A DNA stretch of 9,067 nucleotides from Methanosarcina sp. (GTDB lineage: Archaea; Halobacteriota; Methanosarcinia; Methanosarcinales; Methanosarcinaceae): assembly GCA_017883485.1 (NCBI GenBank), contig JADGNM010000084.1:1-9067 (forward strand), in the 5' to 3' direction. Positions 1-7,272 of this stretch are shown here, piece by piece (position 1 is the first letter of the stretch; each line of letters begins with the position of its first letter). The position numbers were made by a program, and so were the translations under genes. Under the pieces are notes generated by a model. That model saw only the letters and a program-made list of their open reading frames with translations. It was not told where the DNA came from and searched no databases.

Positions 1-23
1 ACAAAATAGTATTCATTTTATAT

Positions 24-54
24 GCAATTTTTCCTCGAAACGAGGAAAAATTGT
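24..54 (-). terminator. Strong hairpin, probable terminator of the regulator gene
   Basis: A perfect 13-bp inverted repeat (arms 25-37 and 41-53, loop AAA at 38-40) is extended by a G-U pair at 24/54. It lies about 55 bases past the stop codon of the regulator gene. The stem carries five-base A and T runs, so either transcribed strand gives a hairpin with U residues near its base. It could serve the minus-strand operon, a converging plus-strand gene outside the window, or both. The structure is seen directly; the terminator function is inferred. Confidence 0.7.
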
Positions 55-107
55 AGCCTTTGAAAGGTTATCTGAATAGTTACATTATCTTTTTATTGCT
101 CTCTATA

Positions 108-894
108 TTATATTTTATTTACTTGCCTGGAAAGTTTTTTGAAGTAATCAAACATTTCCCGGCCCCATCGGATGGCGCCGGGCTCAAAACTCATAATAAA
201 TTGGTGGTCAAACTTCCCTTTTTTGTCAAAAAGCCCGAGGAGCATTAGTTTATCAGTTACGGTAACCTCTGTAAGCTTTATTCCGTCTTTAGAAATATAA
301 ATACTTAAATTATCCATGTCCATTAATTCCGTTATCATATTTGCGTGTTTGTTTGAAAGATGATCCCAGACGCACTGTGTGAAATTCAGAGAAAGTTCAG
401 ACTCCTTTCTGCTAAGTTCAACATATAAGGGGCAAATAGGCTGGGTTGAAATAAGAAGCAAAAGTTGAAACCTGTTTTGCATTTGCCATGTTGTCAATTA
501 TTTTCTGAGAAGGTTCATAGATATGGTTCAGATCAGGTTCGACAACAGTGCAATCTACAAGCTCGGAGATCCTTTCCAGCAGGTGTCGAGGAATTGAGTT
601 CAGATCATGGTCAGTCCAGTAACGGTTGTTTATTTCCACGACTTCAAGGGCACTTAAAAGAGGGTTTACCTTCTTGGTTATAAATTCTCCCAGAACTGTA
701 AGTTTATACATCCTGTCTTCCTGGACAATAAGGTCATTATCTATCAGTTTCTTTATCTGGGGAAGAATAGATGTAGCTGTAACATCAAGCTCGTCTCTGA
801 TTTCGTCGATGTTTTTTGGGCCGCTATTCAGAAATATCAGAAGGTTTTTCCTTTTATCTGAACGAAAAACAAGATCAATTAGTGATGAGTCCAT
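108..894 (-). CDS. Winged-helix transcriptional regulator, FilR1/DUF1724 type (Msr-like, methanol methyltransferase regulator); frame broken by one extra base
   Basis: Predicted DNA-binding regulator of the ArsR-like family with a FilR1 middle domain that is abundant in Methanosarcina; members called Msr control mtaCB operons. Numbering from the ATG at 894, residues 1-75 form the winged helix (SLIDLVFRSDKRKNLLIFL, then a recognition-helix region around TATSILPQIKKL). The C-terminus (LLGLFDKKGKFD, then WGREMFDYF) is typical of the FilR1 domain. The frame starting upstream runs into TGA near 419; the rest of the protein continues in another frame to the TAA at 108. Removing one base from the GGGG run at 429-432 (plus strand) restores PAYLPLYVEL and a 261-residue protein, the usual family length. 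The start is uncertain: family alignment favours 894, but an in-frame ATG at 981 has a better Shine-Dalgarno (GAGG) and would add 29 residues. It follows the second ATPase gene with no terminator between them, so co-transcription is possible. From memory it corresponds to MsrA of M. acetivorans; I leave the symbol blank. Confidence 0.85.
429..432 (-). other. Frameshift site in the regulator gene (one extra G/C)
   Basis: Four G on the plus strand (CCCC in the coding strand). With three, the coding strand reads TTG CCC TTA TAT GTT GAA (LPLYVEL) and joins the two halves without loss. As given, translation ends two codons later at TGA, after about 156 of 261 residues, and loses about half of the sensor domain. 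Deleting a nearby A instead would also restore the frame, so the exact base is not certain. Confidence 0.8.
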
Positions 895-1056
895 TTTTCC
901 CTGACTTCCTGTAATTCCGTATTTTGCAGTTGCCGCCGATCCCTTTTCCTGGCAGGCTATTTTTTGGCTGTTCACTTTCAATTTCGGCGCCTCTTCGGTT
1001 TTTCAAATTAACCTTTTTTGCACCTTTTTTTGATTAGCGATCCTCATAAACCTCAC

Positions 1057-2985
1057 TTAATCGGTTAAAACACCGGGAGTACAGACTCCCACAAAGGTAA
1101 TTTTCGTCTCCATAGGGGTTTGCTTCCAGCCTGAAGGAGAAAGATATTCAACGCTGGTGTCTATTTTTATCGATCCTTCCGGGACTCCAAAATCTTTCAT
1201 TGAATTCAAAATAAGTTCTTCACCGGCCTTATAGGAGTACTCTACTGCCATCCTGTATTGCTCAAATCTTTCTCTCCCTGCCGGTGTAAAAACCAGGAAG
1301 TTCTGGTCCGGATTCTCCATTGAGTATGGCCTGATAACTATCTCAATTCTTTTAATCCCTTTTCCTACAAGGGCTCCAACTGCGTTTCCTACTCTGGCCT
1401 GTTCAGGAACTACAATATCCGCATCAATCAAGGCTTTCAGTTCTTCGTAGTAAGCCTTTACCGGGGCTCCAAGCAGGACTATAGGAATATTTACCCTGTA
1501 CTGGGCAGGAACTTCTTCCTCCAGCATTTTCTTTATCCCGTCTTTTCCCTTGCCTTCCAGAATAAAGGACATCAAGCTGTAAGCCATATTTTTTGCAACC
1601 TGCTGCTTCACATTTTTGCAGAAGGCATAAGGTCCCATCTGAATAAAGCGTGAAAGTTTTTTAGCTCCTATCTGAGCGGCTTCGACATCCCATTCTGTGT
1701 AATCCCCAAGGACATGCAGGGCATCAGTCGGTGTGAAACCTATAGCCTGAATCACACGCTGTTGAACCAGGGAGTCAAGCACTGCAGGAGAGGGAAAACG
1801 TTTCATTTTATTTAAGATCTCGTTGATGGAAAGAGGCTCGTCTTTAATAACTTCAAGAAGTTTTTGCTCACTTTCCGTGGGATTGGTAAGCTCAACTCCG
1901 GTACTGACAAAGAACTTTGTGGGCTGGATATGCTCATTAAGCATTGTTCTCAGAGGTATGGGGGTTTTTTCAAGTTTCTCTTTGAAATTAGGGTAGTTTA
2001 CCGCAGCAAAGCAAAGTGGCATTACCCTTCTGGGGCCTATCCAGATGCGCTTGTGGAACCATACGTGACTATCTCCCCCATTTGGGGAGCTCTCCATTTT
2101 TATTGCCTTTAATCTGGTTTGCCAGCCTCCGACAATGGCTCCTTTCTCACATAGCTCCGGAACTCCATTTTTTATTATAGATACATCCGTGCTTGTCCCT
2201 CCAACGTCGATTACAGCGCAGGTATCGAATCCCGAAAGGTGAGATGCTCCAATAATGCTTGCTGCCGGACCCGAAAATATGGTTTCGATAGGACGCTGCT
2301 TTGCTCCTTTTATATCTATGACTGATCCGTCACATTTCAGCATAAGGACTTTTGCGTCAATGTTCCTTTGTGTCACTTCGGCCGTGATGGAATGAATAAA
2401 TTGATAGATTATGGGAATTAGCTGAGCGTTTAAAACTGCTGTGGCCGCCCGTTCGTAGGCTCCGAGCTGCTGGGAGAGTTCGTGTCCGCAAATTACTGGA
2501 CGCCCTGTCAACTTATGAATCATGTCCTTGATCTTAAGCTCGTGTTCCGGGTTTCTTGTACTGAAATATGAAGACACGGCAAATGCAGATACTTTGTCTT
2601 TCAAGCTCACTGCAAACTGTTCTACGGCAGTGAGATCCAGAGCTTGCAGTTCATCTCCATTGCTGTCGTGTCCGCCTCGAATATTAATACAATACTCTGC
2701 AGGGAGTTCCCTGGGGATTATGTAATCCCCTACAAGAATCAGGCCAACAGGATATCCGGTCCTTTCGAGTATAGTGTTTGTTGAAAGAGTTGTAGAGACG
2801 GACACCAGTTTTACTTTACTCAAGTATTCCGGATTCAACTTATCAATTGCATTTCGAATTCCGGTCATAAGGTTTGGATAGGTTGTAATCGCTTTGCTGG
2901 TGTCAAGGATCCTGCAGTCCGAATCTCTTAAAATCACGGCATCGGTGTAGGTTCCGCCTGCATCAATACCCAGACTATATTGCAT
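1057..2985 (-). CDS. Hydantoinase/oxoprolinase-family (ASKHA-fold) protein, paralogue 1 of the methanol locus
   Basis: Complete 642-residue protein of the hydantoinase A / oxoprolinase superfamily (Hydant_A_N followed by Hydantoinase_A), which has an actin/hexokinase-like ATPase fold. Visible motifs in order: first phosphate loop GIDAGGTYTDAVI (6-18); VSVSTTLSTNTI (61-72); CGHELSQ (166-172); second phosphate loop VIDVGGTSTD (258-267); GGDSHVW (303-309); GFTPTDALHVLG (416-427); adenosine-type motif VLLGAPVKAY (503-512); VGNAVGALVGKG (532-543). There is no signal peptide, membrane segment or clustered Cys motif for an Fe-S centre, so a cytoplasmic protein is expected. It aligns with its upstream neighbour over the whole length, with well over half of residues identical by eye. 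Genuine hydantoinase activity is doubtful, because no partner HyuB gene is seen here and the locus is for methanol use. ATP-dependent service of the MtaC corrinoid is a context-based guess. The start has GGAG at 2995-2998, 9 bases upstream. Confidence 0.88.
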   Translation of the reverse strand: MQYSLGIDAGGTYTDAVILRDSDCRILDTSKAITTYPNLMTGIRNAIDKLNPEYLSKVKLVSVSTTLSTNTILERTGYPVGLILVGDYIIPRELPAEYCINIRGGHDSNGDELQALDLTAVEQFAVSLKDKVSAFAVSSYFSTRNPEHELKIKDMIHKLTGRPVICGHELSQQLGAYERAATAVLNAQLIPIIYQFIHSITAEVTQRNIDAKVLMLKCDGSVIDIKGAKQRPIETIFSGPAASIIGASHLSGFDTCAVIDVGGTSTDVSIIKNGVPELCEKGAIVGGWQTRLKAIKMESSPNGGDSHVWFHKRIWIGPRRVMPLCFAAVNYPNFKEKLEKTPIPLRTMLNEHIQPTKFFVSTGVELTNPTESEQKLLEVIKDEPLSINEILNKMKRFPSPAVLDSLVQQRVIQAIGFTPTDALHVLGDYTEWDVEAAQIGAKKLSRFIQMGPYAFCKNVKQQVAKNMAYSLMSFILEGKGKDGIKKMLEEEVPAQYRVNIPIVLLGAPVKAYYEELKALIDADIVVPEQARVGNAVGALVGKGIKRIEIVIRPYSMENPDQNFLVFTPAGRERFEQYRMAVEYSYKAGEELILNSMKDFGVPEGSIKIDTSVEYLSPSGWKQTPMETKITFVGVCTPGVLTD

Positions 2986-2994
2986 TTAAAACAG

Positions 2995-2998
2995 CTCC
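2995..2998 (-). promoter_or_regulatory. Ribosome binding site of ATPase paralogue 1
   Basis: The coding strand reads GGAG nine bases before the ATG at 2985. This supports that start, which also places the first phosphate loop at residue 6, as in the paralogue. Confidence 0.6.
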
Positions 2999-3097
2999 AT
3001 TTTTCTCTATACTATGAAGTTCATTTCATTTTTTAGCTGTATACGGTCCTTTTATCTGAATTCGTGAGATTATCTGTATTTCTGAAATTATGCCTCA

Positions 3098-3110
3098 AAT
3101 TATATATTTC
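3098..3110 (-). promoter_or_regulatory. TATA-like element, possible separate promoter for ATPase paralogue 1
   Basis: The coding strand reads GAAATATATAATT across the last codons and stop of the upstream gene, about 115 bases before the ATG at 2985. A start point about 25 bases downstream would leave a leader of roughly 90 bases. The 114-base gap between the two paralogues contains no convincing terminator, so read-through from upstream is equally possible. TATA-like strings are common in these AT-rich spacers. Confidence 0.35.
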
Positions 3111-5127
3111 TATTTTTCGGGATTCCTATCCCTACGAAAATAAGCTTTGTCTCCAGAGGTACGTCCGTCCAGCCTCCAGGTGAAAGGTGCCTTCTGCTGA
3201 CATCAATTCTTATGTTTTCTTTACCAAGCCCTGCACTTATCATATAATCCATAATGAGCTGCCTTCCAAGCTTTTCTGCATACTCAATGGCTTTATTGTA
3301 TCCTTCAAATTTCTTCCTTTCAGATGGAGAGAAAACAATAAACTCTCTTTTGCTTTCATGTCGCAGGGCCTCATCTCTTATGCAGCTCTCATGTGCTTCT
3401 GAGTCCTCATCTTCCGTTTCATGTTTTTCATCTTCCGTTTCATCTTCACTTGACTCGGGAATAACCCTTGTTTTTATGAGAATTTCTACCCTTTTGATCC
3501 CTTTTCCAACGAGAACGCCGACAGCGTTTCCTACGTCCGAATGTTCGGGAACTCTGAAATCGGCATTAATGAGTCTCATCAGGTTCTCGACATATGCTTT
3601 TACAGGCCCTCCCAGGAGAACCACAGGAATTCCGATCGAGAAATGTGTGAAGTTTTTTCCCGGAAGAACCCTGTCAATCTCATTTCTCGGCATTCCCTCT
3701 ACAAGGTAGGCCATCAGATCCTCGGCAATATTACGCGCAACCTTGCGTTTCACTTCCTCACTGAAGGCTTCGGGGCTCTGCTTGAATGTTCTTCCAAGCA
3801 TGGAGGCTCCTATCCTTGCGGCTTCCACATCCCATTCGGTATATTCTCCAAGAACGTGAAGAGCGTCAGTAGGCGTAAAACCGATTGCCTGGATAAGCCT
3901 TTTCTGAATTAACGAGTCCAGCACAGAAGAAAAGGGATGTTTTTTCAGTGCCACGAGCAGGTCTCCGAATGAGACCGGCTCGTCTTCTATATGTCTGTAG
4001 ATTTCCCGCTCTCCGGCTTTCAATTCAATAGGCTTGAAACCAGTCCTGACAAAAAACTTTGTTACCTGGATATTTTCGCAAAGATACCCTTTTGAGACTT
4101 TATTCCGCTTCAATTTCTCCTTAAGGTCCGGATATAAAAGAGAAGCCCGGCAAAGTGGAATGACCCGGCGCGGACCTGCATAAATCCTGTCGCCCTTAAC
4201 CCAGACATGGCTGTCTCCCCCGGTTGCCGAGGTTTCCATGCGGATGGCTTTTACTCGCGTCTGCCAGCCTCCCACTACCGCACCCGAGTTACTGATCTGA
4301 GGGATTCCATTTTGCATCATGGCTACGTCAGTGCTCGTACCTCCGACGTCAATCATAACACAGGTATTAAGCCTGCTCAAATGGGAAGCGCCCACAAGGC
4401 TTGCGGCGGGCCCTGAAAATATTGTCTCGATGGGTTTTTCCAGGGCTTCCTCGATCCCTACCACCGATCCGTCACATTTCATCATCAGAAGGGTTGCATT
4501 GATCCCTCTGGCTTCGAATTCATCTACTATTGACCGGATAAATCTATGGGTAATAGGAATTAGCTGGGCATTAAGAAATGCAGTTATAGCCCTCTCATAG
4601 GCTCCAAGGTCCTGGGAGAGTTCGTGTCCGCAAACCACAGGGTGCCCTGTCAGCTCTTTTACGGCTTTTTTGACAGCAAGCTCATGGTCAGGATTGCGGT
4701 TGCTGAAATACGAAGAGACCGCAAAAGCAGAGACCTTATCTTTTACTCTCAGCGCGAATTCTTTTACGGAAGCAAGATCAAGAGTCTTCAGTTCTTCACC
4801 GTCGCTATCATGCCCGCCAGAGACAGATACCCAATAATCCGTGGGGATGGAAGCAGGAATTAAATAGTCCCCTATCATAATCAGCCCGACCGGAAAGCCG
4901 GTACTTTCCAGAATGGTATTCGTAGACAGTGTGGTAGATACGGATACAAGTTTAATGTCTTTAAGGTATTCCGGGTCCAGTTTGTCAATAGCATTCTTCA
5001 TTCCGGGAAGGGGATCGGGATACGTTGTCAGGGCTTTACTGGATTCAACTACTTTTCCATTAGAATCGCTAATGATCACGGCATCAGTATAGGTGCCTCC
5101 TGCATCGATTCCAAGGCTTAAATGCAT
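3100..5127 (-). CDS. Hydantoinase/oxoprolinase-family (ASKHA-fold) protein, paralogue 2, with an acidic insert
   Basis: Complete 675-residue protein of the same superfamily as its downstream neighbour and colinear with it. Phosphate 1 loop GIDAGGTYTDAVI is at 6-18, CGHELSQ at 166-172, phosphate 2 loop MIDVGGTSTD at 258-267, GGDSHVW at 303-309, GFTPTDALHVLGEYTEWD at 416-433, adenosine motif VLLGGPVKAY at 503-512 and VGNAVGVLVGKG at 532-543. Cysteines shared by both paralogues are C166, C218, C256 and the one in the PLC motif (C326 here); they are scattered and do not form an Fe-S motif. The main difference is a highly charged Glu/Asp/His-rich insert at about 558-595 that contains a 7-residue tandem repeat. 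Start: ATG at 5127 preceded by GGGG at 5138-5141, a weak ribosome site, but it gives the same N-terminus as the paralogue. It lies 744 bases after mtaB and so probably has its own promoter. Reaction and partner are unknown; an ATP-dependent role in maintaining the corrinoid methyltransferase system is inferred from fold and context only. Confidence 0.88.
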   Translation of the reverse strand: MHLSLGIDAGGTYTDAVIISDSNGKVVESSKALTTYPDPLPGMKNAIDKLDPEYLKDIKLVSVSTTLSTNTILESTGFPVGLIMIGDYLIPASIPTDYWVSVSGGHDSDGEELKTLDLASVKEFALRVKDKVSAFAVSSYFSNRNPDHELAVKKAVKELTGHPVVCGHELSQDLGAYERAITAFLNAQLIPITHRFIRSIVDEFEARGINATLLMMKCDGSVVGIEEALEKPIETIFSGPAASLVGASHLSRLNTCVMIDVGGTSTDVAMMQNGIPQISNSGAVVGGWQTRVKAIRMETSATGGDSHVWVKGDRIYAGPRRVIPLCRASLLYPDLKEKLKRNKVSKGYLCENIQVTKFFVRTGFKPIELKAGEREIYRHIEDEPVSFGDLLVALKKHPFSSVLDSLIQKRLIQAIGFTPTDALHVLGEYTEWDVEAARIGASMLGRTFKQSPEAFSEEVKRKVARNIAEDLMAYLVEGMPRNEIDRVLPGKNFTHFSIGIPVVLLGGPVKAYVENLMRLINADFRVPEHSDVGNAVGVLVGKGIKRVEILIKTRVIPESSEDETEDEKHETEDEDSEAHESCIRDEALRHESKREFIVFSPSERKKFEGYNKAIEYAEKLGRQLIMDYMISAGLGKENIRIDVSRRHLSPGGWTDVPLETKLIFVGIGIPKNRNI
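3407..3443 (-). repeat. In-frame 16-bp direct repeat (21-base period) in the acidic insert
   Basis: The plus-strand string TCATCTTCCGTTTCAT occurs at 3407-3422 and again at 3428-3443. The 21-base period equals seven codons and produces the repeated acidic unit ETEDEKH / ETEDED. The shorter paralogue lacks this segment, so the insert probably grew by local duplication. Confidence 0.8.
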
Positions 5128-5190
5128 CTTCTACTAACCCCTTTTGCGAATCTGTATATTGCCGCAGGCTTCCTGATCTTTTTTCAAATA

Positions 5191-5201
5191 TGGATAATCC
5201 A
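5191..5201. repeat. 11-bp palindrome near the putative start point of ATPase paralogue 2
   Basis: TGGATAATCCA is symmetrical about its central A. It lies just downstream of the TATA-like element at 5227-5242, close to where transcription would begin. It could be an operator half or chance; nothing else supports it. Confidence 0.25.
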
Positions 5202-5226
5202 CATTGTCCATGCGATCGAAGAGTTT

Positions 5227-5242
5227 GATTATATTATAATTC
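5227..5242 (-). promoter_or_regulatory. TATA-like element upstream of ATPase paralogue 2
   Basis: The coding strand reads GAATTATAATATAATC about 100 bases before the ATG at 5127. Given the long gap and the hairpin after mtaB, a separate promoter for the ATPase gene is likely, and this is the nearest reasonable TATA box. Another AT-rich candidate lies further upstream near 5270-5290. Confidence 0.35.
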
Positions 5243-5612
5243 AGTTGTCAGTTAAATCTGGGATATTATTTTATTTCTTCTATATTATTTTTACTGCTAA
5301 ATTAAATTAATATTTAATTTCTCATTGGATCTGCTCCGGCTCTAAAAACTGAAATTGTTACAGGACTGGATTCTACTTTTATGAGAATGTATGGATCTTC
5401 TCTAAAGTCTGATTTCTGTTTTAGGCCTGTTTGCGACAGAAAAATCCAGAAACTTTATCGAATCATTACAGATAATTTTTATATCTTCCCTATGAGTGGA
5501 ATCTTTTTGACCGGGTCAATAAAAAGTAAAAAACGATATTACTTTAATTGCAGTAGTGCACATAGAATTTCAACGACTTTAACATTCATTAATTATCGGA
5601 GTTAATTAAATT

Positions 5613-5640
5613 GAAAACACAGATCGAAACCTGTGTTCTC
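5613..5640 (-). terminator. Hairpin downstream of mtaB, possible end of the mtaCB transcript
   Basis: Arms 5613-5622 and 5631-5640 pair over 10 bp (one G-U in the minus-strand RNA) around an 8-base loop. The minus-strand RNA continues with an AU-rich stretch after the second arm. It lies about 230 bases beyond the mtaB stop codon, which would leave a long 3' untranslated region. It could be a terminator or a 3'-end stabilising structure; only the pairing is seen. Confidence 0.5.
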
Positions 5641-5707
5641 AGATCGGAGAATTATTTATTTGGGCTATCTGTGCTGTTTTTGCCCTGCTGTTTTTCTGCT
5701 TGCACAA

Positions 5708-5769
5708 TGTCGAGGTTTACGTTTTTATGTAGGCTGTCGTTTTTCCGTTTTTACAATTTGTCGAGGTTT
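5708..5769. repeat. Two copies of an 11-base direct repeat in the mtaB 3' region
   Basis: TGTCGAGGTTT occurs at 5708-5718 and 5759-5769, both preceded by ACAA-type sequence, 51 bases apart, in a region otherwise full of T runs on the plus strand (A runs in the mtaCB RNA). The function is unknown; it may be a remnant of local duplication. Confidence 0.5.
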
Positions 5770-5871
5770 GGAGTTTCCTCCGGGTTTCTTGGTTTACGAG
5801 AGTGTGTAATGTTGCCGTTACTTTTATATCCAGACCGGAGCAGTTGTCTATCGTATGCCTTTCGGGAGGGT

Positions 5872-7258
5872 TTAGAGCCCGTAGTTTTCAGGTCTGAAAA
5901 CTGCAACTTCCTGTTTGAATTTGGTCAGGTTGTCGCTTAAGAATTTGTCAGCGTCGTCGGTTAAGGCTTCAAGGTCGGCTTTAACCTTTGCAAGAGCACT
6001 GGTTTCAAACCTTGTGAGTCTGAGCTTGCCGGAATTGACACCTTCTTCTACGATATTACAGCATTCAATAGCAGCGTTCTTTGCCCTGAGGTAATTGTCG
6101 TTTCCGTCCTTTGCGATTGCCTCTCCTACCTTGTAGGCGTTGTCGTAGGCAAGCACGTAACCCTGCGGGTCTCTGTATTTGTCGGAGAGCACGAGAATGT
6201 CTCTGAGGTCTTTTGCTTTTCCGGTCTTAAGAGCAACGTTCATCATAGAGCAGTCATATGCCAGGGTTTCGGACCAGCACTGCACAGTAGTGCCGCCAAA
6301 CTCACCATGGTATTCAACCGATTCGTTTGACCAGAGGTCACAGCACTCCATGATAAGGTTACCCATAAGGTCAGAATGAGCGCATGTTGAGGTCTTACCT
6401 TCCTGAGAAATAGGAACACCCGCAATTGCTTTGACGATTACATTCTCATATCCGCAGTCCTTACCCGGGCTAATCGCACCGGCTTCGTATGCACAGAGAG
6501 ACCTTGCTGCAGATATTGCCCTTGCGACGACTGCAGTTGTATGGGCGAGGTTTTTATCCAGCAGGCCGCCCTGCGATGAACATTGCGGTGTTTGCCTGGG
6601 CACAGTCTGTATCACCTGCTGAAATCGTTCCTGTTCTCTTTGCAATTGCAGTAATGTCTTTCCAGATCATTTCCATGTCCATGCTGCCGAGCACACCGAT
6701 ACCGAAGAGGATACCTGCAGTGTCGTTTCTCAGGATGGAGTAGTCGAAGATTTCCTTACCACCCATGCTCTCTACTGAAAGCATATCTGCACCTGCTTTG
6801 GCGCATTCTTCGAAGGCTTCCATAAAAGTATTGTATTTGTCTCCCCTGAGCTGGAGGTAGTTGCGGTCTTCACGGATGTCGCCGATAGTGTGGCGGAGTG
6901 CGCATTTTATGCCGTATTCGTCATGGTACTCTTCCATGATCGTTTTCTGGGCATGGGCAACTGCCGCTCCCCAGTCGGGATTGTTGGACATCTGTTCAAC
7001 GTGTTCGGTTTCAAGTACTATGGAGGGTGCGCCGATCTGGATCATCCTTGCCATTGCATCGGTGGTGATCCTTTCGTATTCCTTTACGAGTTTGTCTTTT
7101 GACTTGCCTGCCTGAGGCCTGGGCGCGTAGTTCAATTCAGGGGTTGTGTACCCTGCACCGATCTCAAGGCCAAGGCCTGCTTTTACCGGAAATTTCGATT
7201 CTCCAAAAAGCATGTCATCTGCGTTAGCATAAGCCATTGAAGTGTATTTCTTAACCAT
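5872..7258 (-). CDS. mtaB: Methanol:corrinoid methyltransferase MtaB; frame broken by one extra base
   Basis: Zinc enzyme that activates methanol and methylates the Co(I) corrinoid of MtaC, the first step of methylotrophic methanogenesis; cytoplasmic, in complex with MtaC. After removing one base from the CCC at 6569-6571 (plus strand) the protein is 461 residues, the family length. In that protein E163, C219 (AGDTDC) and C268 (PGKDCGY) fall at the positions of the three zinc ligands known from M. barkeri MtaB (Glu164, Cys220, Cys269, from memory), with a constant offset of one. As given, the first frame ends at TAA after IAGRPAG, losing C268 and about half of the barrel; the other half continues in a second frame to the TAA at 5872. 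I chose the ATG at 7258 rather than the upstream ATG at 7273 because it gives the family N-terminus (MVKKYTSMAYANADDMLFGE) and has a GGAGGGGAG ribosome site directly before it. It follows mtaC by 14 bases, so the two are co-transcribed. Confidence 0.95.
6569..6571 (-). other. Frameshift site in mtaB (one extra G/C)
   Basis: The plus strand has CCC where CC would give coding-strand GCA GGC GGC CTG CTG GAT (AGGLLD), the expected MtaB sequence. With the extra base, translation reads AGRPAG and stops at TAA. The site lies between zinc ligands C219 and C268, and the sequence on both sides is fully conserved in character. Confidence 0.85.
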
Positions 7259-7262
7259 TTTT

Positions 7263-7271
7263 CTCCCCTCC
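7263..7271 (-). promoter_or_regulatory. Ribosome binding site deciding the mtaB start
   Basis: The coding strand reads GGAGGGGAG directly after the mtaC stop codon, ending four bases before the ATG at 7258. The alternative ATG at 7273-7271 overlaps the mtaC stop and would have this site inside its coding region, so 7258 is preferred. Confidence 0.8.
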
Positions 7272-7272
7272 A

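Larger units (their letters stand above)
5128..5871 (-). other. 744-base intergenic region between mtaB and ATPase paralogue 2
   Basis: No convincing gene on either strand; the short open frames here lack family features and ribosome sites. On the transcribed minus strand it would hold the mtaCB 3' untranslated region, a hairpin at 5613-5640, two copies of an 11-base repeat (5708 and 5759), a TATA-like string at 5227-5242 about 100 bases before the ATPase gene, and the small palindrome TGGATAATCCA at 5191-5201. The part nearest the ATPase gene is strongly AT-rich. Confidence 0.6.

Noticed and set aside
3254..3709. Long plus-strand open frame of about 150 codons opposite ATPase paralogue 2
   Set aside because: It is the antisense of a conserved gene, its translation is Ser/Phe-rich without family features, and no ribosome site precedes it.
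5611..5940. Plus-strand open frame of 109 codons overlapping the end of mtaB
   Set aside because: It starts in the hairpin region, runs antisense into mtaB, has a Cys/Phe/Leu-rich low-information translation and no convincing ribosome site. A small membrane protein is not supported.
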